A stretch of DNA of 64,000 nucleotides from Actinomadura sp. J1-007 (lineage in GTDB: Bacteria > Actinomycetota > Actinomycetes > Streptosporangiales > Streptosporangiaceae): the NCBI RefSeq assembly GCF_009793335.1, contig NZ_WING01000001.1, positions 6,386,001 to 6,450,000 of the forward strand, read 5' to 3'. A program made the translations under genes and the position numbers. Of this stretch, positions 49,948-59,114 are shown in pieces. The notes beneath the pieces were generated by a model. The model saw only the letters and a list, made by a program, of their open reading frames with translations, had not been told where the DNA came from and did not search any database. Position 1 is the stretch's first letter. Each line of letters begins with the position of its first letter.

Positions 49948-50831
49948 TCAAGGGACCGGAACCAGCTCCCGCTCCCGCCGACCCTCGTCCTCCCACGCGA
50001 CGCCGCCCTCCGGCCGAACACCGTCCGCCTGCGGGGCGGCGGCGGCCTTCGGCGCGTCCCAGCGGACCGCCGCAACGGCCGGCTTCGCTGGGGTGTTGCT
50101 TCGGGCGTGCCGCCGGGAGAACGCCGCGGTGAGTGCGATCGCGGCGGCCAGCAGTGCCGCGGCGACGATGCCGTCCAGCCAGTAGTGGTTGGCGGTGGAG
50201 ACCACGACGAGCACGGTGACCGGCGCGTGCGCCGCGATGACCCAGCGCCACGGGCTCCGCGACACGCGCAGGACCGCGACGGCGACGAGCAGGGCCCAGC
50301 CGACGTGCAGGGAGGGCATCGCGGCGTACTGGTTGGCGATCCCGTCGGCGGCCTGCGGGTAGGCGGACGGGCCGACGGCCGTCATCGTGTCCATCAGCCC
50401 GACGCCCGCGAGCCGGGGCGGCGCGAGCGGGAACAGCGTCTGCACGACGAGCCCGGCGGCGGTGAGCAGCACCAGTTCCGTCCGCACGCGGAAGTAGGCG
50501 GAACGGTGCCGGGCGTACAGCCAGATCAGCAGCGCCGCCGTCCCGGGGAAGTGCACGCTCACGTAGTAGACGTTCGCGAGGAACGTCACGTCGTGCGAGG
50601 CGGTGACCCAGCCCTGCACCGTTCCCTCGCCGGGGAGGTGCAGCACGCGTTCGAGGTGCCAGAGCCACGAGGCGTTCGCCATCGACTCGCCCACGCCGCC
50701 CTGGACGAGCGTCCGCCCCCACTTGTACGCGGCGAACAGGACCAGCAGCAGGCCCGCCTCGATCCCGAGCCGCCGCACCGCCCCGCGCCGGGCAGCCGCA
50801 CCGCCCGTCCGCGGATCACCTCGTTCGCCAT
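49948..50831 (-). CDS. PAP2-superfamily membrane protein (frameshifted near N terminus)
   Basis: About 290 residues with six membrane helices. Active-site motifs are YAAMPSLHVGWALL and TANHYWLDGI, as in the inositol-phosphotransferase-like PAP2 branch. The likely true start is ATG at 50831 with GGAGGA upstream (MANEVIRGRAVRLPG), but that frame is lost at about 50780-50785 in a G/C run; one added base leads into AVRRLGIEAGLLLV. The gene otherwise lacks a convincing start. Role in lipid or cell-wall phosphate metabolism is a family-level guess. It resembles the 21 kb PAP2 protein in class but is not a close copy. Confidence 0.8.
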
Positions 50832-51120
50832 GACCGTCCTCCGTGTTCGCCGTTCCGCCGACGAACACAACCCTGGTCGCCAGAGCCGCCCAGGTCAGTG
50901 GGACCAGCCCGCCTCCCCGGGAAGGCTGGGCCCATCCCGGAGGTGGAGCTACCCCCACCTCCGGACGTCAGACGCCCATGATCGCCCACGCGGTCCTCCC
51001 CGCGCGCCCGTCCAAGGCGTCGAGCGGCGCGTCGCGGGGACGGGAAGCACGGGCGACGAGAAGCACGGGCGACGGATCCCGGCATTCAAACGCCGGAGCA
51101 CTTTCCAGCAGGGGGCGGCC

Positions 51121-52014
51121 TCAGGAGCGGCGGAGGACGCCCGCGCCCCATCTCGTTCCTTGGCCGCTGGTGTAGCACACGACCTTGGCCTCGTCGCGCT
51201 TGCGTACTGAGATGTGCATGGTGGCGACGGCGCATTCCGGCCCGTGATTCGGAAAGTCGGTGCGTACGGTCAAGGTGTCGGCCTCCAGGGTCAGCGGAAT
51301 CGCCTTTCCGTTGCACCGGCCGTTCCGATAACTGACCTCGCCGACCTCCTTCCCTCCGTACAGGGTCAGGTCCGCGGACTCCTCTCCCTTCTCGCCCTTC
51401 GTGCCGGCCTTCTTGACCGTGCCCGACCAGGAGCCCGCGAATTTCGCGGGCACGGCGACCTTGACTACGGGCTCGCTGAGGAGGCGGGCCGCCGGGACGC
51501 CCAATAGCGCCACCAGCGCCCAGAACGCCAGCCAGGCGACCCAGCCACGGTTCTTCCGCACGCGGCGCGGGCGCCGCCTGGGAGGCGGAGGCGGGGGCCA
51601 AACGTAGCGGGGCGGCGGTGGCGTCGGCCGCGGATGGGGCACGTACGGCGGCCGTCTGGGAGGAGGCGGGGGAGGTGGAGGCGGCGGTGGGCGGGGCGCG
51701 CGGCCGTGGGCGGCGGTCTCCCACGGGTCGTCGATCAGCGCCTCGCCGTCCGCGACGTCCGGGTCCTCGGCGGGGCCCGTTCTGAACGCGTCGTACGAGG
51801 CCCGCCGCCTGACCAGGATGTCTCTCGCGGAATTGAGCAGCCGCGTTGACTCCTCGGCCGCCGCCTTTCCCGCCGGGTCCTGGTGCTTGTCCGGATGGTG
51901 CTTTCGGATGAGTTCGCGATGGGCCCGTTTGATCTCGGCCTGCGTCGCGTCGGGCGGAACGCCGAGCAGTTCGTAGGCGTCGTTGCCAGCGAGTTCGGCG
52001 AACTCTCTGGGCAC
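51121..52014 (-). CDS. Membrane J-domain protein with extracytoplasmic beta domain
   Basis: 297 residues. The first ~70 are a J domain (YELLGVPPDATQAEIKRAHR; HPD at 40-42), which recruits DnaK. A Pro-rich region of ~60 residues follows with two poly-Pro runs, then one membrane helix (WVAWLAFWALVALLGVP). The C-terminal ~110 residues form a beta-rich extracytoplasmic domain (FAGSWSGTVKKAG, AIPLTLEADTLTV) like those of actinobacterial surface proteins. GTG at 52014 starts one base after the stop of the upstream gene, so translation is coupled. Linking a cytosolic J domain to an outside domain is unusual. Confidence 0.8.
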   Translation of the reverse strand: MPREFAELAGNDAYELLGVPPDATQAEIKRAHRELIRKHHPDKHQDPAGKAAAEESTRLLNSARDILVRRRASYDAFRTGPAEDPDVADGEALIDDPWETAAHGRAPRPPPPPPPPPPPRRPPYVPHPRPTPPPPRYVWPPPPPPRRRPRRVRKNRGWVAWLAFWALVALLGVPAARLLSEPVVKVAVPAKFAGSWSGTVKKAGTKGEKGEESADLTLYGGKEVGEVSYRNGRCNGKAIPLTLEADTLTVRTDFPNHGPECAVATMHISVRKRDEAKVVCYTSGQGTRWGAGVLRRS

Positions 52015-52015
52015 G

Positions 52016-52762
52016 CTACTTGCCGATCCGCTTCACCACAGAGGCTCGGTAGCACGTCAGCGCCCAGTGCGCGGTCGCGTCCGTGTGGCCTGCGGGGACG
52101 ACCTTGGTCCCGGCGGCCACCGTGACGTCGCGCGGCCCCGCCAGATAGAACATGAACATGTCCAGACGGTGCTCGAAACCCTCATAGGCCCAGCTGCACC
52201 GCAGCAACTGCTGGCCTGTGAGGAATGGTGTCTGAAGCAGTTCCTGGGCACGCGGGGGCAGGTTGCCGACAACGCCGCGCGCGGCGGCGGTGAGGCCGAT
52301 GTCCTTCACCGGCTCCGCGGGGCCGTTCGAAGGAGCGGAGGAACGTGGCGCGCGAGGCGCGCGAGGCGGCGGCCGATGGTCGATCTGGACGTGCCGCAGG
52401 GACGAGGGGTCGAACAGGAACGCGGAGACCGCGTACACGGGGCGGTGGTCGGTGCTGACGCGGGGTTCGGCGATGCTCAGGCCCCGGTCGCCGAACAGCA
52501 CGGCGTAGCAGCGGCCGTCGCCGCTGGACTCGTCCTCTCTGGCGTACCACTCGATGACGTCGCCCGCGTGCTCGTGGAGCCGCGCCCGCGTGCGTTCACC
52601 GAGGGAGTTCCAGCACTCCTGCCGCAGCCGGGCGCCGCCCAGCCCCATCTCGCCCGCCGCATGGACGGGAGGGGACGCGGGCTGTGATCTGGCCAATCCG
52701 GCGTCGCGCCTGGTCTGCGGTGTGCCGGACCCCGAGGGGACGATCGGGTAGGACGCGTTCAC
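52016..52762 (-). CDS. Hypothetical protein, partner of the J-domain protein
   Basis: 248 residues with no family I recognise. The protein has mixed helix/strand character: RARLHEHAGDVIEWYARED, YAVLFGDRGLSIAEPRVS, and a C-terminal YRASVVKRIGK. A Pro/Arg-rich stretch sits in the middle. No membrane segment or signal. GTG at 52762 is chosen because AGGAGG lies eight bases upstream; an ATG ten codons earlier has no such site. The stop lies one base before the J-domain start, which marks a two-gene unit. Confidence 0.6.
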   Translation of the reverse strand: MNASYPIVPSGSGTPQTRRDAGLARSQPASPPVHAAGEMGLGGARLRQECWNSLGERTRARLHEHAGDVIEWYAREDESSGDGRCYAVLFGDRGLSIAEPRVSTDHRPVYAVSAFLFDPSSLRHVQIDHRPPPRAPRAPRSSAPSNGPAEPVKDIGLTAAARGVVGNLPPRAQELLQTPFLTGQQLLRCSWAYEGFEHRLDMFMFYLAGPRDVTVAAGTKVVPAGHTDATAHWALTCYRASVVKRIGK

Positions 52763-52947
52763 GAACCGGGCCTCCTGACTACGCCCTGACATTTTGTCGA
52801 TCAGCCTATGAGTATGCCCATCCGCCCGCCGCTGATCGAGGGAAAATGCACGGCGAATGGAATCGCCGACGGCCGTGAGCCGGTAAACGGCCGGGAAGCG
52901 CGACGAAATGCGCCCGTGGACGGGGCGCGGAGCCTGCGGCGCGCGGG

Positions 52948-54036
52948 TCAGAGGGTGAAGCGGAGGGTGGCGGCGGTACCGGTGGTGGCGGCGCCGTGGT
53001 CGAGGAGTTCGGTGAACGCCGCGTCGCCCAGGACGGCCGAGCGGAGCATGAGGGCGCTGCCCGGCGCGGTGAACGCGATGTCGGGGCGGTCGAAGACCGC
53101 GGGGCCGGCGCCGAGGAGGAGCGGGACGTCCGGGGAGGCCCACAGCCACCCGTCGGTCTCCCGGTCGGCGCCGAGCAGGAGGGTCTCGACGCGGCCCTCC
53201 GAGAGGGCGCGCAGCGTGGCGTCGGCGCCCTCCACGGCGGTGCCCTGAGGGACGCGGGCGCGCAGGTCGGCGAGGACGGCGTCGTGGGCGGCGACCATGG
53301 CATCGTCGAGCGCCCGGTCCAGGGCCTCGCGGAGCCGGTCGGACGCGTCGGCCCGCCCGCCGGGGATCACCACCACGGGCGGGTCCAGCTTGTCGAGATG
53401 GGAGCGGAGCAGGCCGATGGCGCGCTCGTCGCCCCCGACGAAGACCACCGCGGCGCCGACGTCGGCGACGGCGTTCTCGACCTCCCGGGCGGCGTGCTCG
53501 GCGTTGTCGTCCCACACGTTCTCCGCGTGGCGGTGGTAGCGGCTCTCGGCGAACCCGCCCGCGTTGACCTTCTGGATGTGCAGGGTCGTGCCGTTGAACG
53601 ACCGTTCGGAGACGGGATCGTGCCCGGCGGCCTCGTAGGCGTCCACGTCGGCGCCCTCGCGGTCGATCGCGACGACGACGCAGGGGAGCTGGTGGTCCCG
53701 GTCGACCACCAGGTCCAAGGGGTCGGGGACGGGCAGCCAGGTCGCATGGTCCCGCGCCGGAGGGCGGGCCATGGTGTGGACGGCGAGGACCCGGCCGCGC
53801 GCGGCGAACAGCGCCTCCCCCTGCGGGCCCGGGACGCCGCGGACGCCGCCCGCGCGCTCTTCGAGGGCGTCCAGGGTGGCCTCGTCGGCGCCGTCCCCGG
53901 CGAGCCGTTCGCGCAGGGCCCGCCAGCGCAGCTCGATCTTCTTCTCGGCGTCCTCGGTGTCGCGGGTGGTGTCCAGGTGCACCGAGGCGATGGGGCCGGG
54001 GGCCTCGTAGAGGGGCCGCAGAAAGTTCAGGTCCAT
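52948..54036 (-). CDS. baeRF2 / Rv2629-type Vms1-like protein
   Basis: 362 residues. The start MDLNFLRPLYEAPGPIASVH and the middle region (TLHIQKVNAGGFAESRYHRH, VFVGGDERAIGLLRSHLDK) match the bacterial-archaeal-eukaryotic release factor family, baeRF2 group, to which mycobacterial Rv2629 belongs. The fold resembles peptide-release factors and Vms1, so a role in freeing peptidyl-tRNA from stalled ribosomes is proposed for the group, but unproven here. Single gene. Confidence 0.78.
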   Translation of the reverse strand: MDLNFLRPLYEAPGPIASVHLDTTRDTEDAEKKIELRWRALRERLAGDGADEATLDALEERAGGVRGVPGPQGEALFAARGRVLAVHTMARPPARDHATWLPVPDPLDLVVDRDHQLPCVVVAIDREGADVDAYEAAGHDPVSERSFNGTTLHIQKVNAGGFAESRYHRHAENVWDDNAEHAAREVENAVADVGAAVVFVGGDERAIGLLRSHLDKLDPPVVVIPGGRADASDRLREALDRALDDAMVAAHDAVLADLRARVPQGTAVEGADATLRALSEGRVETLLLGADRETDGWLWASPDVPLLLGAGPAVFDRPDIAFTAPGSALMLRSAVLGDAAFTELLDHGAATTGTAATLRFTL

Positions 54037-54178
54037 GGTCTCCGGGACGCGCCGCGCCCGTTCACCTCCGCTGGGAGTCTTTGACGCCCCGGGGAGGGTT
54101 CATCCGCCCGAATCTGTAATGTGAAGCGCTTTTGCCCGAGTCTTGCCCTCGGCGCGGCGGCGCTACCGTTTGGTCTCT

Positions 54179-55981
54179 ATGACTGCCACTCTCGTCGCCA
54201 AGGATCTCGCCGCGGGACACGGGGACCGCGCGCTGTTCTCCGGGCTCGACCTCGTCGTCGCGCCCGGTGACGTCATCGGCCTGGTCGGGCCGAACGGGGC
54301 GGGGAAGTCCACCCTGCTCAGGATGCTCGCCGGGCACGTCGCGCCGGAGGAGGGCTCGGTCCGGCTCAGCCCGCCGTCGGCGTCGGTGGGGCACCTCCCG
54401 CAGGAGCCGGAACGGCGGCCGGGGGAGACGGTCGCGGGCTTCCTGGCGCGCCGTACGGGCGTCGCGCAGGCGCAGAGGGACCTGGACGCGGCGACGGAGG
54501 GGCTGGTCGAGGGGCGCGAGGGCGCCGACGACGCGTACGCGGCGGCGCTGGAGCGCTGGCTCGCCCTCGGCGGCGCGGACCTGGACGACCGGGCCGGCGA
54601 GGTCGCGGCCGAGCTCGGCCTCGATGTCGACCTCGGGCAGCCGATGACGGCGCTGTCGGGCGGGCAGGCGGCGCGGGCCGGGCTGGCGTCGCTGCTGCTG
54701 AGCCGCTACGACGTGTTCCTGCTGGACGAGCCCACCAACGACCTGGACCTCGACGGGCTGGACCGGCTGGAGCGGTTCGTGACCGGGCTGCGCGCCGGGA
54801 CGGTGGTGGTGAGCCACGACCGCGAGTTCCTCAGCGGCACGGTCACCCGGGTCCTCGAACTCGACCTCGCGCAGCGGCAGGTCAACGAGTACGGCGGCGG
54901 GTACGACGCGTACCTGGCCGAACGGGAGGTCGCGAAGCGGCACGCGCGGGCCGAGTACGAGGAGTACGCCGGGAAGCTCTCGGCCCTCCAGGAGCGGGGC
55001 CGCACGCAGCGCGCCTGGATGGACAAGGGCGTCCGGAACGCCCGCCGCAAGGCGACCGACAACGACAAGATCGGCCGCAAGTTCCGCTCGGAGGCCAGCG
55101 AGAAGCAGGCGGCCAAGGCGCGGCAGACCGAGCGCGCGATCGAGCGGCTGGAGGTGGTGGAGGAGCCGCGCAAGGAGTGGGAGCTGCGGATGGAGATCGC
55201 CGCCGCGCCGCGTTCGGGCGCGGTCGTGGCGACCCTGCGCGGCGCGGTCGTGCGGCGCGGCGCGTTCACCCTCGGGCCGGTGGACCTGGAGATCGGCTGG
55301 GCCGAACGGGTCGCGATCACCGGGGCGAACGGCGCGGGCAAGACCACCCTGCTCGGCGCGCTGCTCGGCCGGATCGAGCCGGACGAGGGGCACGCGGCGC
55401 TCGGGCCCGGCGTGGTGGTCGGCGAGGTCGACCAGGCGCGGGGCCTGTTCCTCGGCGGCGAACCCCTCCTGGACGCGTTCGGCGCGGCGGCCACCGGCCT
55501 CCTGCCCGCCGACGCGCGCACCCTGCTCGCCAAGTTCGGCCTGCGCGCCGACCACGTGCTGCGCCCCGCCGCGACGCTGTCGCCGGGCGAGCGGACCCGC
55601 GCGGCCCTCGCGCTGCTCCAGGCCGAGGGCGTCAACCTGCTCGTCCTGGACGAGCCGACCAACCACCTCGACCTTCCGGCGATCGAGCAGCTCGAAGCGG
55701 CGCTCGACGCGTACGCCGGCACCCTCCTCCTGGTGACGCACGACCGGCGGATGCTCCAGGCCGTCCACACCACCCGCCGCCTCCAGGTCACCGACGGCCG
55801 CGTCCGAGACACCTCGACCCTCCCTAACCCCGGGCCCGAGGCCCGGCCGCCCCTCCCCGCGCCGCGTTGGCCAGGTGCCGCCGCTCGTGCCGGGTTGGCC
55901 GGGTGCCGCCGGCCGCGCCGCGCTGACCGCACGCCGCCGCTCGCCCGCGTTGGCCGCTTGGCTCGGCCTGCGCGCCCCTGA
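54179..55981 (+). CDS. ABC-F family ATPase (ribosome-associated)
   Basis: Two ABC domains and no membrane part: Walker A GPNGAGKS and GANGAGKT, signatures LSGGQ and LSPGE, and Walker B FLLDEPTND and LVLDEPTNH. The linker between them is helical and charged (KATDNDKIGRKFRSEAS, RQTERAIERLEVVEE), as in ABC-F translation factors and antibiotic-resistance proteins. No good ribosome-binding site is seen, while TACCGT lies about nine bases before the ATG and TTGCCC further up, so the message may be leaderless. The Pro/Arg-rich tail after 55800 is probably spurious: one extra C in the CCC run near 55822 would give TAA at 55825-55827. Confidence 0.85.
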   Translation: MTATLVAKDLAAGHGDRALFSGLDLVVAPGDVIGLVGPNGAGKSTLLRMLAGHVAPEEGSVRLSPPSASVGHLPQEPERRPGETVAGFLARRTGVAQAQRDLDAATEGLVEGREGADDAYAAALERWLALGGADLDDRAGEVAAELGLDVDLGQPMTALSGGQAARAGLASLLLSRYDVFLLDEPTNDLDLDGLDRLERFVTGLRAGTVVVSHDREFLSGTVTRVLELDLAQRQVNEYGGGYDAYLAEREVAKRHARAEYEEYAGKLSALQERGRTQRAWMDKGVRNARRKATDNDKIGRKFRSEASEKQAAKARQTERAIERLEVVEEPRKEWELRMEIAAAPRSGAVVATLRGAVVRRGAFTLGPVDLEIGWAERVAITGANGAGKTTLLGALLGRIEPDEGHAALGPGVVVGEVDQARGLFLGGEPLLDAFGAAATGLLPADARTLLAKFGLRADHVLRPAATLSPGERTRAALALLQAEGVNLLVLDEPTNHLDLPAIEQLEAALDAYAGTLLLVTHDRRMLQAVHTTRRLQVTDGRVRDTSTLPNPGPEARPPLPAPRWPGAAARAGLAGCRRPRRADRTPPLARVGRLARPARP

Positions 55982-56032
55982 CCGCGCGCCGCGTATCGCC
56001 TCGCCGGTCGCGCGCTGGGGGCCCGGGTCCGG

Positions 56033-57145
56033 TCAGGGGGCGTCGACGGCTTCTGGGGTCAGGATGTGGTCGAGGACCATTGCGGCGCAGCCGAGGAGGC
56101 CGGCGGTCTCGCCGAGGCGGCTCGGCTCGATGCGCAGGCGGCGGGTGGCGAGGGCCGTCGCGCGGCGGTAGACGATCTCGCGGACGCCGGCGATGAGCGG
56201 GTCGTAGGCGGCGGTGAGGTCGCCGCCGAGGACGACCGTCGCGGGGTTGAGGATGTTGACGGCCGTGGCGATCACCTCGCCGATGTGCCGGCCGGCGTCA
56301 CGGACGAGGGCGACCGCGTCCGGGTCGCCCGCCTCGGCGAGGGCGGCGAGGCCGGGCAGGTCGGCGGCGGGGGAGCGGGCCAGCAGGGCGGCGCCCCCGG
56401 CGATGGCCTCGACGCAGCCGATGTTGCCGCAGCGGCACAGCGTGCCGTTCCCCGCCTGGACGGGCACGTGCCCGATCTCGCCCGCCGCGCCGAGCGCGCC
56501 GCGCTGGATCCGGCCGCCCGCGATGAGTCCCGCGCCGATGCCCGTGGACAGCTTCACGAACAGCAGGTCGTCGACGCCGGGGTGGGCGCGGTGCTCGCCG
56601 ATCGCCGCCGCGTTCACCTCGTTGTCGAGGAACGCCGGGACGCCGAAGCGGTCCATGATCGGCGGACGGATCGCGACGCCGTCCCAGACGGGCGGCTCGT
56701 GCTCGATCGCGTCCGGGACGCCGAGCCCGACCCCGCGGACGGCGGACGGGGCCAGGGGCGTCGTCGCCAGCAGCGCCGACCACGCGTCGAGCAGGGCGGG
56801 CAGGGGCGGCGCGGGGGTCACGTCGGTCCGCGCGACGATCGCGCCGGCGAGGTCGCAGACGGCGATCTGCCCGCGGGACTGGCCGAGGTTGGCGACCAGG
56901 ACCGCGCCGCCCGCCGCGTTGAACGCGAGCCGGGCCGGGGGGCGGCCGCCGGTGGACGGCCCGTCGGCGCGTTCCACCACGAGGCCGCGCGCGATCAGGT
57001 CGGCGACGCGGGACGCGACGGCGGGGCGCGACAGGCCCGTGACGCGGCCGAGGTCGGTGCGCGTGGCGATGCCGTCCTCGCGGATGAGCCGGAGCACGTC
57101 GCCGCTGGTGGAGGGGCGGGTGCTGGGCGGTCTGCGGGTCGGCAT
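56033..57145 (-). CDS. ROK-family regulator, probably of the Entner-Doudoroff operon
   Basis: 370 residues. The N-terminal winged helix has IATRTDLGRVTGLSRPAVAS, followed by a ROK sugar-kinase-like domain with AVLVANLGQSRGQIAV and the zinc motif CRCGNIGCVEA preceded by the conserved GH of GEIGHVPV. ROK regulators bind sugars or sugar phosphates and repress carbohydrate genes. It is divergent from edd-glk-eda with 157 bases between, so control of that operon is likely. The ATG at 57145 lacks a strong ribosome-binding site. Confidence 0.85.
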   Translation of the reverse strand: MPTRRPPSTRPSTSGDVLRLIREDGIATRTDLGRVTGLSRPAVASRVADLIARGLVVERADGPSTGGRPPARLAFNAAGGAVLVANLGQSRGQIAVCDLAGAIVARTDVTPAPPLPALLDAWSALLATTPLAPSAVRGVGLGVPDAIEHEPPVWDGVAIRPPIMDRFGVPAFLDNEVNAAAIGEHRAHPGVDDLLFVKLSTGIGAGLIAGGRIQRGALGAAGEIGHVPVQAGNGTLCRCGNIGCVEAIAGGAALLARSPAADLPGLAALAEAGDPDAVALVRDAGRHIGEVIATAVNILNPATVVLGGDLTAAYDPLIAGVREIVYRRATALATRRLRIEPSRLGETAGLLGCAAMVLDHILTPEAVDAP

Positions 57146-57302
57146 CCGGCCAGTGAAGCACGGGCCGTTCGGTACGTCGAGTTGGTGTAAACCACTGACT
57201 TTTGTCATCCGGAGTTCATAAGTGAGGTTGCTTGAGTTGCATATGTCCCGATAGTTTGCGATCGCGTCCCCGTGTCCGTCCGAGCGTCCCCGGAGTGTGC
57301 CG

Positions 57303-59114
57303 ATGGCTGTGCATCCTGTCGTTGCCCAGGTGACCGAGCGCGTCGCCGAACGGAGCGGGGAGCGGCGCGCCGCGTACCTGCGCCGGACCGCCGACGCCCG
57401 CACGGTGGGCCCGGCGCGCGGCGGGCTCGGCTGCGCCAACCTCGCGCACGGCTTCGCGGCCTGCGGCCCCGCCGACAAGCTCCAGCTCACCGGCACCGCC
57501 ACGCCGAACATCGCGATCGTCTCGGCGTACAACGACATGCTCTCCGCCCACCAGCCGCTCAAGGACTACCCCGACCGGCTGAAGGCCGCGATCGCGGCGG
57601 CGGGCGGCACCGCGCAGTTCGCCGGCGGCGTGCCCGCCATGTGCGACGGCATCACGCAGGGCCGCGCCGGGATGGAGCTGTCGCTGTTCAGCCGGGACGT
57701 GGTGGCGATGGCGACCGCGGTCGCGCTGTCGCACGACATGTTCGACGGGGCGCTGCTGCTGGGCGTCTGCGACAAGATCGTTCCGGGGCTGGTGATCGGC
57801 GCGCTGTCGTTCGGGCACCTGCCCGCGATCCTGGTCCCGGCCGGGCCGATGGCCTCCGGCCTGCCGAACGCCGAGAAGGCCAAGGTCCGCAAGCGGTACG
57901 CGACGGGCGAGATCGGCCGCGACGAGCTGCTGGCCGCCGAGTCCGCCTCGTACCACTCGCCCGGCACCTGCACCTTCTACGGCACGGCCAACTCCAACCA
58001 GCTCCTCATGGAGGTCATGGGCCTGCACCTGCCGGGCGCCAGCTTCGTCCCGCCCGGCACCGCGCTGCGCGACGCCCTCACCGACGAGGCCGGACGCCGC
58101 GTCCTGCGCCTGACCGGCCTCGGCGACGCCTATACCCCGATCGGGGAGGTGCTGGACGAGCGGGCGTTCGTCAACGGCGTCGTCGCGCTGCTCGCCACCG
58201 GCGGGTCCACCAACCACACCCTGCACCTGGTCGCGATGGCGGCGGCGGCCGGGCTGGAGCTGACCTGGGACGACTTCGACGAGCTGTCGAAGGTCACGCC
58301 GCTGCTGACCCGCCTGTACCCGAACGGCACCGCCGACGTGAACCACTTCCACGCCGCCGGCGGCACCGCGTTCCTCATCGGCGAGCTGATCGACGCGGGC
58401 CTGCTGCACGAGGACGCCCGCACCGTCGGCGGCGCGTCCCTCGCCGACTACCGGACGAGCCCGGCCCTCGCGGACGGCGGCGTCGAGTGGCGCCCGGCCG
58501 AGCCCGAGACCGGCGACGCCGCGGTGCTGCGGCCGGTGGCCGACCCGTTCGACACCCACGGCGGCCTGCACACCGTCCGCGGCAACCTCGGGCGCGCGGT
58601 CGTGAAGGTGTCGGCCGTCCGCCCCGAGCACCGGACGATCGAGGCGCCCGCCCGCGTGTTCGAGTCGCAGGAGGCGCTCCAGGAGGCGTTCTCCGCCGGG
58701 GAACTCGACCGGGACGTGGTCGCGGTCGTCCGCCACCAGGGCCCGCGCGCCAACGGGATGCCCGAGCTGCACCGCCTGACCCCGCCGCTCTCCGTCCTCC
58801 AGGACCGCGGCCACCGGGTCGCGCTCGTCACCGACGGCCGCATGTCCGGCGCGTCCGGGGCCGTCCCCGCCGCCATCCACGTCTCCCCGGAGGCCGCGGC
58901 GGGAGGCCCGCTGGCGCGCGTCCGCGACGGCGACGTGATCCGGCTGGACGCCGACAAGGGCCTGCTCGAAGTGCTGCTCCCCGACGAGGAGTTCGCCGCC
59001 CGCCCGCCCGCCGAGGGCCCGTCCGGCCCCACCGCGGGCACGGGCCGGGAACTGTTCGGCGCGTTCCGCCAGGCCGTGGCCCCGGCCGAACGGGGCGCGG
59101 GGGTGTTCTCGTGA
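57303..59114 (+). CDS. edd: 6-phosphogluconate dehydratase
   Basis: 603 residues of the IlvD/Edd family. NIAIVSAYNDMLSAHQPLKD near residue 70, GGVPAMCDGITQG with an iron-sulfur Cys, SPGTCTFYGTANSNQ, LATGGSTNHTLHL, and VALVTDGRMSGASGAVPAA are the family blocks, and the ~600-residue length fits Edd. It makes KDPG from 6-phosphogluconate, the first committed Entner-Doudoroff step. GGAG stands seven bases before the ATG at 57303. The stop overlaps the glk start by GTGA. Confidence 0.95.
   Translation: MAVHPVVAQVTERVAERSGERRAAYLRRTADARTVGPARGGLGCANLAHGFAACGPADKLQLTGTATPNIAIVSAYNDMLSAHQPLKDYPDRLKAAIAAAGGTAQFAGGVPAMCDGITQGRAGMELSLFSRDVVAMATAVALSHDMFDGALLLGVCDKIVPGLVIGALSFGHLPAILVPAGPMASGLPNAEKAKVRKRYATGEIGRDELLAAESASYHSPGTCTFYGTANSNQLLMEVMGLHLPGASFVPPGTALRDALTDEAGRRVLRLTGLGDAYTPIGEVLDERAFVNGVVALLATGGSTNHTLHLVAMAAAAGLELTWDDFDELSKVTPLLTRLYPNGTADVNHFHAAGGTAFLIGELIDAGLLHEDARTVGGASLADYRTSPALADGGVEWRPAEPETGDAAVLRPVADPFDTHGGLHTVRGNLGRAVVKVSAVRPEHRTIEAPARVFESQEALQEAFSAGELDRDVVAVVRHQGPRANGMPELHRLTPPLSVLQDRGHRVALVTDGRMSGASGAVPAAIHVSPEAAAGGPLARVRDGDVIRLDADKGLLEVLLPDEEFAARPPAEGPSGPTAGTGRELFGAFRQAVAPAERGAGVFS

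Noticed and set aside
49768..50185. Extension of the methyltransferase as a 415-residue protein
   Set aside because: The extra part is Ser/Arg/Pro-rich, antisense to the PAP2 gene, and best explained by a lost stop codon.
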